From Vigna angularis (Eukaryota > Streptophyta > Magnoliopsida > Fabales > Fabaceae), in assembly GCF_016808095.1 (NCBI RefSeq), contig NC_068972.1, positions 7,496,001 to 7,560,000 on the forward strand: a stretch of DNA of 64,000 nt, written 5' to 3'. Shown in pieces: positions 25,419 to 38,800 of the stretch (positions within the stretch are counted from its first letter, which is position 1; each line of letters opens with the position of its first letter). A program made the position numbers and the translations under genes. The notes beneath the pieces were generated by a model, which was given only the letters and a program-made list of their open reading frames with translations, was not told the DNA's origin and made no database searches.

Positions 25419-27912
25419 TCATCCATCACTTGTCAACGTGAAAGCCAGAACAACAATGGTGAGTGCAAAGAAAATGGTGGCACTACGAAACAACCGTGCA
25501 TGTTTAATTCCAGTCGAATCCTTGCTTTCTTCACTGATTAACTCAATCTCTTTCAGAAGCTCCCTCACTTTGTCAATGTCCGAGTCTTTTGAAGCTTGGA
25601 CTAGTCTGCTTTGAATCGTCTCCAGCTTAGTCAGACTCCTATTACTTGACTTAGCTTCATGTGACCAAATAAAACCTGTCATCTTCCACAAGAGGATCCC
25701 CACATAGATGGCTACAATGCAGTCTACAGTGTAATGATGACGTTCTCGTATTTCTCTTTGGGCACTATGCATCAAAAGAAGCCATACAAGAGCAGAACTG
25801 AAACCTCCATATGCTTCCTGCAGTTATATAATATAGAAAAAAAAATCCAAAGGTAAGCTACTCATAAAAAAATCAAATGCAAACAATCAATAACAGATTA
25901 AAACACAAATCTTGGAATTAATTCAAATCATACTGTCCAAGCCATGGCTGTGAGTACGGCAACAAGCATGTGGCCACTGTATAGGAGGTCATTGCAGCCA
26001 CCTCCAGCTTTCTTTAACAGACTGTACCATGTAGGTCCTTCGGAGACAGTGGGTCGCAAAAAATCAATCAGAAAGCTCATTGAACCCCAATCTGGCTGGT
26101 AATCGCTAACTGGTTTTCCAATGTCAACTAAGAAGAAGAAAAAGTATGTTAATTTGGAAGATTTTCTCATCCGAGAAAAATGTCCCTAAAGGTGGACAGG
26201 TCATATAGACATAGAGCAAGGTATTGACAGACATATTATCGAGCTGAGATAAAAGCTTTAAAAGCTATATCTGCGGATGATATAAAAATTTAAATTCAGA
26301 TAAGTAGAACACATTTCAAAAGAAACTCCAAGTGGCTGCAAATAATTCCACTGTCCAAAACCTAATAATTTTCAGCTTCAATTCAAAGTTGATCTTTCTA
26401 CCCAATAAAGTTAATGAAAAATAAAAGAGGTTCTTTAATCAGAATCCCAAGTGTTGTAAATTGTAAAGATTATGGACCATAACATAAGCACTCCCAGATT
26501 AAATCAGTAAATGGTACGAGAACATAACTTTGTAAGTTAAAAGCAGTTGCCAGACTCAGCAAAAATAAAATCCTACATACCATAAGCTGTATCTAGATTT
26601 ATCACTCGGCTGATAGCATCGTGATCTTTGGCATAAGGAACATAATACTTTTGGGCCCAAGGATGAGGGTACGCTGGAACTCTGAACCGAGAACCAGCAC
26701 ACCAAGGACGGGCTGATGGCAAAATTGTAGATGCAAAAGTTATGGCACGAAGAAGGCGGCCAACTGCCATGGTAAACATATATCTAGCACCTAATCCGAG
26801 GCCCGGAGCTTTCACAGAATCAAATAGCACAGAGAACGCCAGCATCATAAACAACATCAAGAAATGGTGCAGTCCAATGATTCGAGCTCTTAATATCTCA
26901 ACAATTGGACTAGGAAGTTTCTCATTCAACGCCAAGAGAAACCATTGACCCGTATCTGGAAGAGGAGGCGTATTCCTGTCAGAAAAAAAAAGAACATTTT
27001 ATTTTTAAATAGAAATTACAACACTCGGTTGAAGTTAAGTTCATGTAAAAGTAACGCATACACACTCTCTACCACAGCTGGCTTATCTTTCATTGTGATT
27101 TATCTTAACGGTGAACTACTCAAAACCTAATAGCCGGTTGTTATATTGTGATTTTCAAATTGATATCATCAATGCCAGTATTCTTGTTTAACGCACTTGT
27201 GTTAGCTGGTTGATGCTTACCTCATGCTACTTGTGTTAGTAACAGATTCCCTGAAATATTCTTTCTAACGTTTTCAATCTTACAGTTAAAATTTTGTTGA
27301 AAATTATAAAATCAGGAGTTCGTTACAGAGTTAATTAAGAACTAAAAAAAACTACTGAATTTCAGTCATTATAACTAAGTGTCAGAGAGACATTGATACA
27401 AGTTATCTTATTTTAGCCAAGCCGATATCACAGGAAGCATCCACAAGCAAATGAATTAAAAATATTAGTAAATACAGATCTGCATCCAACACCTAAAGGA
27501 AATCCACTTTCCAAAATCTAAACAAGATCAATACAGAATCACAACATAGGAAACACGTTGATCTACGCATTGCAATGAACAGAAGAAGGAAAGAAAACGG
27601 AGTTGGATTGGGGGACAGTTACCGGTGCCAGTCGAGGCCGAGGACGGCGGTGACGGAGCGGACGGAGAGGGCTTCGAAGAGAAGCGCGGAGAGCATGAAG
27701 AGCATGGAGGTGACAAACGGAATCGCCGAACGGAACTCGGCGGACCAGTGACGGTAGGAGGGGACGCGGACCACAGCGGCGAGGGCGAGGAGGGACCACA
27801 GCACCGGTTGCAGCCGGGAGTGCCACGTCGGGGACAGGTGGCGTAGGTAGTCAACGGCTATGTAGGACATGGCGGCTATGCCCAGGCCGGCGTTCTTCGC
27901 CGGCCACGGCAT
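25419..27912 (-). CDS. Sphingomyelin-synthase-like multispan membrane protein (PLM-like)
   Basis: Four exons, 27623-27912, 26581-26975, 25934-26127 and 25419-25817, give 425 residues. The start MPWPAKNAGLG was chosen because upstream sequence in frame has no ATG. Several hydrophobic segments lie in 10-150. The PAP2/SMS-type catalytic core is in the second half: CNDLLYSGHML with His281, then a second helix and HHYTVDCIVAIYVG with His321 and Asp325, the conserved H and H...D of sphingomyelin synthase and inositol phosphorylceramide synthase folds. The tail has a charged helix (about 350-390) and a final membrane anchor. The layout and length resemble Arabidopsis PHLOEM UNLOADING MODULATOR, an ER protein affecting sphingolipids and plasmodesmata. 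Enzyme activity is not shown. The fold is secure; orthology is probable. Confidence 0.85.
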
Positions 27913-30087
27913 GGACTTCGAGTGAGACTGAGGAATCTGAGAGTGGGTGGAAGTGAAGCCTGACTGGAAGAATGGAATCGAGTTGCGGCGGTCTTTCAAG
28001 GGAAGTTGGTATTTAAAAATATAAAATTTATTGCATGTTTACTTTAAAATAGCCAAAATATTTATTATGTTTTTATCATGTTATTAGAACATTGTTAAAA
28101 AGACTTTAAAAGAAGTAGGCTAGTTATCAAATTATTAATTAATTCACGCTTTACTATTTAATTAGAAATGTACATACTTGATAAATCATGAAGGAGAGAA
28201 ATGAACTAAACTTATAATATGACAAATGTATGTGTACTTCGATTTATTCCTTGCTTTATGGTTATGAAAATATGAAAAAAAAAATTATGATACTGTATCC
28301 TTTGTTTTTATTAATAGGAAGGTATAATAAGATGTGTTTCAAAATAAAAGAATTTATTGAAAGGTAAATTCATGTTTAATTCAGCTTTATAAAATTTAAT
28401 AGTGATTGTTTCTGTTTATATATAATATAATTTTTATTTTTAATCAATATATGATTTTAAACATATCCGAATTCCCTCATACTGGTTTAATAAATCATAT
28501 TAAACTAATTTTTAATATTATATTAAAAAATAGATTTACATATTCGATTATAAATTAAGTTTAAATTTAATTTATTTTTATAACATCATTATTCTTGTTT
28601 CTTGTATTTATCTTTCCAACATAATTTATTTATGGGAAAGAAAGTGAGACGAAACACGTTAGTTTCTTTGTTCACATAAGAGAGAGACGAACATCAATTG
28701 AAATTGAAAGACTAATAATAAAGTGATACACCTTTACAGTCGTTTGATACATATTATAAAAAAAAATCATAAAAAAATTAATTTTTACGGTTTTTAAAAA
28801 AATAAAAAAAATAGTATCAAATAAATATAAAAATTATGTGTGTCAAAAGCATATTTTTCTAATTAAAATAGTCTATTAGCATAGCGTTACTCAAAGCACA
28901 TAAGTGAGATAAGGAGAACAAGCTCCAACGTTAATAACATTAACTACATCCAAATTTGTTAGTTATTTTCATAATAGGATATAATATTTCAAAATGTGTT
29001 TTAGTTTTTCACGAGTTTATTTAAAATTTTAAAATAATTTTAGACTATGAACTAAACATAATTAAAAATAAAGTACTTGTGTCTAATATATTAACAAAAT
29101 TATCTCTAATATTAAGAAAATGAACTTATGTCCAATAACAAGATCAAAAATAATATATAAGGAGCAACTCTTTCTCGCTATTTTCGTCTTTGACTTGTGG
29201 TTTCAGATCTCGTAATCCTTACAACTAAATTCTAAAGAATGATATATCCAATTAAATTACAAAATACGCATTATGTCAGCAGTTACCTTACTTCCTTTTG
29301 AAAGAGAAATTTTTTAACTTTTCTTAACATGTTTTAATTAGAGGTAGATTAGATAATTTGTTTCTTTGCACAAAAAAATTGAACAAGTAAACAAAATTAA
29401 TTAAATATACAAAAACAACTCAAGTGTTTTTTTTTTCATAAAATAAATAATTTATACACTTCAATTCAACTTTTGAAAAAGTTAAATAAGACTTTTTAAA
29501 AGTGACGTACATAAGTTAATTCTATCTTATAACTGTTTTCCAAGAATAATGAAAATAACTCAATTATTTGGTTAATACTATTTTAAGTTGCATTTGGATA
29601 ATTTGGACATATTCTGATAAATTTGTAGAATTATTTGCAAATGAAATGATAAGATAATTTAATATATGAAGCCTACGAAAATCATAAGGAGTGTTTAGTA
29701 TAAGTAAAGCTTTTTATTTAGAAAATAATGAATTGTGAGAATAATACTTCCTACCGTCCTAATAATGACAAAATCAACACAGAGTAATTTGAAGAAAATT
29801 TAAATTTGTAATTTTTCTTCAAAATAATTTTATAGAAAATGAAACATCCCGACAAAAATATCATTTACCAAAAGCGTAAAACTTTGAAAATTAAATCAAT
29901 TATAAGAAATATACTTTCTCAACTTTATTATTCTAAAAAATTACTCTTTCTAATCAAGCACCTCCGAAATTAAACTATCCAGAAAAAAAATATAAATGAA
30001 TGAATTGATTTACCAATATTAGTGTTTTAGTTCACTTACCGCAGAAATTTTAAATTTAATTAAATTAAAAATAACGATAAAAAATAT
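27913..30087. other. Gene-free AT-rich region
   Basis: The first part carries the promoter of the PLM-like gene. I see no coding sequence or structured element in the remaining 2 kb. Confidence 0.4.
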
Positions 30088-30098
30088 TTTTAATATAA

Positions 30099-31694
30099 GG
30101 TTAAATATGTTTTTAATTCTTAAACTATCAAGCGAATTTGTTTTTAATCTGTTTTTCAAAGCAAGCTACATTTTAGTCATTCTTCTTAAAAAAATCATAA
30201 TTTTCCATCCTCCAAAATTAACGGCATTAAAAAAGACTAAGTTGGCTAACGGTGGAGTGCCACGTCATTTTTTTTCTCCCTCCGTCACCGGCGTTGTCTC
30301 CTTCCTTGCATATTCATCCCCGTCCATCGCCTTTGTCAACTCTTTTTTCACCTTGCCATCTTCACCAACACGAACCTCTTCACCACGCCAACGTCGACAG
30401 TTCTACTTCCACTAGCATTGCTAGTGCCACTATTTCCTCAGAGTCCATTGTTGCTTTCCATGTTTGTGCCTCCAACATTAACGGCTGTGTTGCCCCCATT
30501 TTGGCCATTGCTTCCATTGTTGCTTCCTGAAACACTTCTATTGATACAAATAAGGTTGTCTTTTATAGACTGGAAAAATATGGTGATGACGATGCAAGTG
30601 GGGTCCCATTTTTCGTTCAAAGATCTGATTTAGAAGCTAAAAACACAAGATTTATTGCCCTTCTTTCTATATCTGGGAATAAAAGAACCAACTTTTCATC
30701 CATTCACAAGCAGAAAAAGAAACCCAATGAAAATTAACCAAAACTGAAGGGACAAATTGTAGAATTGGATCACGAGTTTGATTGAAAGAAACCTCGCAAA
30801 TTCAATTTCAGAGAAACAAACAAAATAAAAATAAAAAACAGACCTTTGAATAAAAAAACCTAATTTGCAGATTGGGGGCAAAACCAGTAACTGTGACGGT
30901 GAATGGACATGATCATGATGCTTCCGCTCTGTGCGATTCTCTGCAAAATCTTCACCACCAAGAACGCATTGGTGGAGTCAAGTCTCGAGGTTGGCTCATC
31001 CAGGAACATCAGGATCGGGTCGTGGATAATGTTGATGCCAATGGAAACTCTCTGACACTCTCTGCCTGATTCTCCGCGATGACCTTTGTCATCAATGACT
31101 GTTTTCACAACATTTCGAAGACCTGGCTGCTCGATGAGAGCTTGGACACGGGAATTTTTCTTTAACTTGGAGAGCATGCATGAAAGTCTGAATTTCGCTG
31201 CGAACATCAAAGTCTCTTCCACGGTGAGCATAGGGAAGAACAAGTCATCTTGCATCACATACGCAGAGATCACCTTCAGAAGACGCGACTCTAACTGCCA
31301 CCGTGCCTTTTAGATTTCCCTTGGTGATTCGGTTCGCCAGTGCGTCGATCGATGTTGACTTTTCAGAACTGCTGGCGTCGAGGATCGCCATGATCTCACC
31401 GTCACGTGCCTCACTGAAGGTATCGTTAAGCAGCATCTTGGCCCACCTGAACATGCTCTCGCTAACGGTAGGAGCCTCGCTAGGGGAGGGAGAAAAGCTG
31501 GGAAGATTGACTGTGTCAAAAAAATAAATTGACACGACACTCCACCATTAGCCAACTCAGCTCTTTTTTAACGCCGTTGATTTTAGATGACAAAAATTAT
31601 GATTTCTTTAAGGATATGAACTAAAATATAGCTTACTTTGAAAGAGGAACTAAAAACAAATTCGCTAGTTTAGAAACTAAAAACATATTTAACC
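30099..31694. mobile_element. Pack-MULE-like element carrying an ABCG transporter fragment
   Basis: The left end GGTTAAATATGTTTTTA reappears inverted at the right as TAAAAACATATTTAACC-like sequence. The arms match with gaps for about 180 bases, including GTTGGCTAACGGTGGAGTG opposite CACTCCACCATTAGCCAAC. A perfect 9-bp direct repeat TTTTAATAT lies at 30088-30096 and 31695-31703, although two extra A bases separate the left copy from the symmetric end and the flank is AT-rich. Inside are a decayed ABCG ATP-binding domain and, around 30420-30850, unrelated sequence that looks like an untranslated leader plus Asn/Gly-rich coding text. No transposase is seen. Confidence 0.7.
30872..31470 (-). pseudogene. 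ABCG-type ATP-binding domain fragment
   Basis: Two overlapping frames encode most of an ABC transporter G-subfamily nucleotide-binding domain. The first begins near LLNDTFSEARDGEIMAIL and holds the Walker A region, changed to DASSSEKST from a GxSGxGKST pattern. A frameshift with a small deletion lies near 31260-31290. The second frame contains [20 protein letters not shown] (Q-loop), a degraded signature SGRECQRVS, an intact Walker B and D-loop [15 protein letters not shown], and SIHRHSY at the H-loop, where the usual Gln before the Pro is gone. It ends abruptly at about 30872. No membrane domain follows. Catalysis and transport are not possible from this copy. Confidence 0.85.

Positions 31695-31699
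<5 letters not shown>

Positions 31700-31785
<86 letters not shown>
31700..31785. repeat. (TA)43 microsatellite
   Basis: An 86-base uninterrupted TA tract that begins within the right flank of the Pack-MULE-like element. Confidence 0.95.
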
Positions 31786-31788
<3 letters not shown>

Positions 31789-32818
31789 AATAAAATCTTT
31801 CAATATCTAAATTATATTTCAGATTTACAATGAACAAGTTAAATATTGACATAATGTCATTTTATTCATACTTTCTTAAAAAACTATTCAATTTTTAAAA
31901 AAACTAATAAAAATAAAAGAGGATAGATTAGAAGAAATATATAATCAAGCGAGTCAAGCACATAGAAAAAAGTACATTAAAGTGATGGAAGATAAATATT
32001 TTGTTAATTACAAAAATAACGTGTAAGGAGAGTAAGAAACTCTTCAGTCCAAATCATACATACAAGATAAAATTCGATCATGCATATATTCAAAACAAAT
32101 CATTTATTACCTTAGTTTGCATGGAAACTAATTTAAGCACCAAAGATTCCTTAAGCCACCACCGTTTCATCGGAAACCAAGCCGACAGCAACGGTAGAAA
32201 AGGAGAAAAAGATGGTTAGCATTATAACAACTATATAGTCAAATCCTAAAAGTTCATGCAACGATGTCAATTGGGGAAAGAAACAGGTTCAGTGACAGGC
32301 TTAGAATTTTTTCAGAATGAGATTATGGAAGTTACTATAATCGATGGCTGGGCAAATAATCCTACCATAATGCACTTTATTCTTTTGTCACTACCCTGAT
32401 ATTTGGATCAGTGATGAAAACATCTATACAACAGAAAATATTTGCATATCCCACCTTTTAAAAGCAAATAATTAATTACCTGGAGAAAAAAATGAAGGCA
32501 ACCTACACAAAATCCCTGTATGATATTATTATCAACAATCAAATTTGGAATCATACAGAAGCATAGTATTTGGATCAACCGCTACATGAATTATGTTTTT
32601 ACCCAGCTCTTTATATCCCGTATCTATCACTAATGACAGAACCTATACTTGGGGAGGATATGAAATATACATAATACATGAATACTAACTGTTAGCAAAC
32701 CCTCAGAGTAGAGACTTTACAAAATGAATGGAATACTAAAGCAAAAACGCTATGCAGCCTACAAAATGTAATTCTATAATGAATCAGTGAAAATGAAAAA
32801 GCAATCAATGCACAAAAG
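31786..32818. other. Spacer and 3' region of the sterol glucosyltransferase
   Basis: No gene. The bases just left of 32819 are the likely 3' untranslated region of the minus-strand gene. Confidence 0.4.
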
Positions 32819-35800
32819 CTACACACCACCACAAGGAGCACAACAAAACCTTCCAAGTCGGAGAAAAAACCACTGTAAAGGATTCAAGTCTTCATCCTCC
32901 ACCAGAGATGGAGTTGGCAGCGGTAACTCATCAGGCAGATGTCGATGGAATGCATCAACCGCAGCAGCAACACCATCTTCATTCTCAATCAACCTAGCAA
33001 TTTCCATTGCCCGAGACTTCACCTGAATATTTATTATCCACTAACTATCAATATTATTATTAGCTAAACCAGGACCCCATGATTTTGCTTGAATGGCACC
33101 AGTATTATATTATGTTTATTAAGTATGCTGGAGGAAACAAAAAGGTGGGCCTAGATTTTTTATTTTTAAAAACCTTGTTCTTTGGAAGTATAAAAGAAGG
33201 AATTTAATGTCACCTCTGGTTGGAGCATGAATCTAATGGCATTTGATAAATTCTCAACGTTGAGCTCAGATATTGGGATTGGAGCGGGTCCCAATTCTTT
33301 CTGATATATTCTCTCTCCCCAAAAGAATTGATCTCCAAAGAATGGAACTATGGTTGTTGGACACTGCAAGTATAGTACTCAAATTAAAACAAAAAAAGGA
33401 AGCAAAAACTGTTCTTTATTTTAATTTTAAAAGCACCAGAAATATGTTGTCATTAAATTCTATGAAATTCAAAAGAAAAATATCTAAGAAGATACTAATG
33501 AACATTGATTACCCCAGCTTTTAATCCTGTAGCGGTGGTTCCCGCCCCGCCATGATGCACCTGCAAATTTGTGCCAAAATATATTCCAGTTAATAGCATG
33601 CCAAAATATTCTCCACCAACCCCTCTCCCTACCCCCCCTGTTTCTCTAAGTTTTTTTCTTTGCAAACTTATCGCAGTAAAACTTCTATTGTTAAATTAAG
33701 AATCAAAGTAAAAAAAGGCTTAAACTACTAGCATTGAGTAAACCACCTCCAAGAAAACCCACAAGAAAAGATAAATTCGAACTCACCACAGCAGAACATT
33801 GAGGAAACAGCCAATCGTGAGGGCATTCCTCCAGAAGGAAAACGTTGTCAGAAAGTTCTGTCACTGCATGATGGAAAACAAAATGCAAATGAAACTACTT
33901 AAAATGAATTGAAACAAAATATATAATTTTCTCAAAGCATATCACAAAACATGTCACGAGAAAAGGTATCCATTCTTCGAAGTTAAGGCCAACGAACAGC
34001 AAACAATTCAACCGAAAGTTCTTACAGAATGAAGTGATTAATGGACAAAGTTCATAATATTAAAGAAAATTTTGAGGCATGTCTTAGTCTTAAATACAAT
34101 AGCGGCCAAAACATATAGAAACATATCTAAGGGGTTAGACGTTAAAGCATATGAAAATAAACTGAAGTATTTAATGTCTAGGTTATTTGCCAATTGGCAG
34201 TATGATATTGGCATTATTCTGCTCATCCTTCTTAAAAATTATTATATAATATTTTAGGAAAAACATTTATATGGTGATCTTTGTAGTTCACTCATCCTTT
34301 ATGTTTTGTGATCTTTGCAGTTGAGAAGAAACGGAAGAAGCAGAGACGATGAAATTAATTTGTGTTGATTAGTGTGAAAGAGTAGAAGTTTTAAAATAGA
34401 GGGACCCACTATACCATTTCACACTATTTTCAATAATTTCCATCTCTTCTTTTATATATTTCTTATTTCTCTTCAACCAAACAGCTTTAATTTCCATTTT
34501 TTTTTTCACTTATTTCCATCATTTTTATTTCGTTCACCTTATTTTTTCTCTTCTCCATCAAAGAGGAACTTAGCTCCTATAAAACAAAATTATGTATGCC
34601 AACCAGAACATGAGTGAAAAACAAATAACTCTTCTTACAAATGGGAATAACTTTTATAATATTTCATATTTTTATATACCCTTCTTAAGGTTGGAAATAG
34701 ATCTCTTCAGTTTGTAGAATCACATGTTATAAAAATAATTATCAGAAGATAACTTTTAATCTTAAAAGAAAATAGTGACATGGCAGAATGAGAAAATCTA
34801 TTATACAACTAAAAAATGTAACCTTCTCAGGCATATTCATGTACAAATTCGTAAAAACCAGATAGAACTAAGTTTAACAAAACACATCACCATTTGAAAG
34901 GGGTTAGTGGGGAGGGTTTGGACGACTTGCAGGAGGTCATAAAACTGGGTAATACGACACACATCTCACTCATTCATTGGCATTGACACAAACAAATAAA
35001 ACATGAAACCAAAAATTAATTATAAATTCCACAAATGCAGTAAGTATTTTGAAAAAAAAAATACCAACTAGGTGCAAAGCAAAATTGGAATGAAATACTC
35101 ACAATTCCCTAGATTGCCCCAACCCCGGTCAATAATTCCCCGCTGTTCCGTATCTCTTAGTACCTCCAATATAACATCTGTTGTTCCTTTGGGATCTTCA
35201 AGAGGCTTAAAAAGAAAATCACACTGTTTTAGAGGATTTCAAAATTTTGCTTATAAACTCATGAACTTGACATTTTATAAGTTGATGAAAATATGCCAAT
35301 GATACATTTGCGTTGGTTCTATGATAACTATAACGCTTCTTTATATGACATGTACAATCAAAGTGTACCCCAATTTATGGATGGTCAAGAAAACAATTAA
35401 AGGAAATTATCTTGACCAGAGTCACATCTGTGGATCTACTAGTTCAGAAAGGTCAGAATCATAATAAGTGCTCATATTTTCTATACACACCAAATGAATT
35501 AATCTTATAAGCTCAAGGAATAGTGCTCTTTTACACGAGAGACTGGGAATTAGGATTTATGATTGGGGATATCGGTATTTATGGTAATTAAAAAAATTAA
35601 ATATTAAATACTTGCACTCAAGTTTTTTAATCAATATTAAAAAACAGTATTTAGGGATTAACTACAATTTAATTGTTGTTAATATTTAACTATTTTTTTT
35701 TTGCATTTTTAGGCACCTTGCGAAGAGCAGCCACAACTCAAAGCCCGCCACATCACTGTCATTCCCAATGGTGCCACCGTGGACACCATTTAATAACATT

Positions 35801-38800
35801 GTTTGAGAATAAGATTTAGTTATTAGAGTCTCTCGGTATCCTGTTAGAAGATTGGAGAAGAACATTTTGTTCAATTCCAGATTACAACTTTTTGATCCAC
35901 TAGTTTGGGTTACTTGTCTTGGTACTGTTTCCCTGTATGGCGATCAGAGGAATTCAAGAATTCAGCCTCCATTTAATATGAATATCGGGATCTTGAGGAT
36001 TCTGCCCAATGTGTGATTGAGAAAAGATTATCTAATGACTAACCAAGGCTAAGACACAATCCAAAGGCGATGTACAAAAATAGATTGTACATTGTAAGGC
36101 ATCAAATGTGTCACGCTTGGAAGGAAAAAGTAACCTAAAAATCCTTGCATGAAACATCACGTTTCATTTACTTAAAGAAAAATTTTCATCCTCCACGTAT
36201 GAGATGTGAAGAAAGTGAGGGATTTCTGGGGGATGGTTGGATAAATTACAAATTTTACCTTTTAGTTCAACATTTGGTTTTTTAAAATAATTTTATCTAT
36301 ATAATTTTTCTTTAATTTTTTACAATTATTATTGGCAATTAATAAATAATATCTCTAACAAATAATTTATTTTCAGTTTCTCAACTAATTTTTTAACAGA
36401 AAATGTTTATATTTTTAAAAATATACTTAAGGGCAATTTTGACATGATACTAAAAGACAACATATACCAATAAAATTCACTATCTTTCCATTAAACCAAA
36501 CCACCTCACTTTCCATTCATTTCTACACCCCATCTATCCGAACAGAAAAGTCAAGAATAAACGACCAATTTAGTCCTTGAAATTGTTTCTCTCTGTCATA
36601 TTAGTCCATCAAACTAAAAATAATTCTAATCTATCTTTGAAACTTTAAGCTTTCACTTAAGTCCCTAAAATTAATCTTTTTTTTTCATTTTTGGTCCCCA
36701 GTCCAGGGACCTAAGTGATATATTAATAGATGTTTAAGAGCCAAAATGGAGAAAAAAGGAGTTAACTTTAGAAACTTAAATGATATTCTAAAATATTTTA
36801 AAAACTTATGAGTTTTTGTTAAACTGGGCAATAGACATCAAGCTACCATTAAATTGGCAATTTACTCTATTGTTTTTCAGATGATGTTCATTATTAGATA
36901 TAATTCATGAAAATAATGACTTATAATTCAAGTGAAATTACCATACCATGCTCCCAAACCCAAAATACAAAGGAGGTGGCCCTTTTTTAATCCATCGGAC
37001 AAAATCTTCCCGAGGTTGATACTTTGATGCAAGGCTCAAGAAACAATAACCAACAACGTCAACTAAAGGGCCCCAGTCTGCACATTTATAAAATGTTATT
37101 AGTGCTACAAGTAATAAATTTGGGACTTCGACCAAAAAATGTCTACCAATCATGTAAGGTGGCTCTAGTAATTACTGTCAAGAATAATTTCTTCAAGAGG
37201 CTAAAGATGTTAAGTGGAGGCCGGTCAGTGATTTTTATCTCTAACATTTACAAATAATAGTATTATTAACATAAAATGTATACTGTACTTTATAGTGTAT
37301 GCTTGATACATGTGAAATCATTTTAATGCTTAAACTTGGACAAAAATTGATTGAAATCCGATTGGAACCCAAGCAATTACAAAGGTCGTCCTTTATAAAT
37401 TCATATATTATATAATAAACTCATTCAGTAATTAAATTTCAATAAATAACTTCATAATATAGATTCACAATCCAAGTCAACAGTTACTGTGTTTTCAGTT
37501 CTCTGGAAACCGCTATCTATTTGCTATTTCAATGACTTAAAATGATTGCTCATTCAAAAAAAAAGTATGACGAGGCCATCAGATAATACTGTAATCATAG
37601 TGCATACCATTTGGTTTTGGAACAACATGAGGACTCCACATATAGCTAGTCGGTAAATGAGATATTGATCCACGGTACATACTGAAGTAAGCAATAGGAG
37701 CAAGCTTCAATGTCGATTTCCTGAAGTTATTGATAATTCTTCGCATTCCCCACCATATCAGCAGATCTACAATTATATAGGACAGCTGGAGATGGCAAGC
37801 AAACATTGAAACAGGCATGTTGGTCGTGAGGTAGTCCAGCAAATATTTATAAAATTATCAAAATCAGAGTATATATTGTGTCAGCAACGGACATACCCAA
37901 TAACCAGCACTTTGAGGAACACGTACCAAAGGGTGGGGGAACTGATATGTTGGTCTGCATATTCAAAAGTTATTTAAGTGACCTCAAATATTTAAAGAAA
38001 GCACTAAGAAATGATGCTATAAGAATGTTGCATTTATCTGAATATTTGAAAATACAGTTGTCACTGATTTTAATTAAAACACTACTGTACTACTTGATCA
38101 ATAAAAATCAATTCAAGAATTAGAAAAGTATCCATATCATGTTATGAAACTTTCTCTTTCTGATATGAAGTGACAGCTTATATAACAATAAAAACTCACG
38201 TCCAAGGCATTGTGAAGAAGATATGGAGGGGCACCCCAAGGGCTTCAGCAACGTGTACATGTCCTGCAAACAGGGATCACGAGATACAGTACAGGCAAAT
38301 TTGCAGATATTGAAGTCGTAAACAAACAAAAATATTCCTAAAATGAAAAAAAAATCTTATTTTCTTAAAAATTACAGAATTCAACAACATTTTTATGGAC
38401 TTAGTACACATATTCTAACGAAGATCCATTATTCTTCAGGCTTTGAATGTGAAAAGCCCCTGAATTTCATATTTCAATGTCGGTAGTTACTCTTGTATTC
38501 CAACTGTTCTTTCTATACATATATTTTTTCCTTTTTCCAGTACATGGTTAACACTTTTTTTTTATAAATTGGAGTGTGATATTCACATAACAAGTATTTA
38601 AAGAAAAAACTGAAATAGCTTAATTTTTCTTTATTTCGACTTCTACTTTTCAGTTTATGCTCCTGATGATAAGTTCAACCCCACATTATGTTTATGAGCA
38701 TTTAAAATTAATTGCATGTACATGTGCAAAATGCTGATGCATTTCAACCTGTCAATACCAAGTAGCCATGTCTGACTAAAATATCAGGGTCCTCAATTTG

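Noticed and set aside
27528..27854. 108-codon and neighbouring frames near the start of the PLM-like gene
   Set aside because: These are other frames of exon 1 (27623-27912), with low-complexity Pro/Ser or Gly/Glu text and no domain.
30101..30415. 102-codon plus-strand open frame at the left of the Pack-MULE-like element
   Set aside because: It starts in the inverted repeat arm and has no domain.
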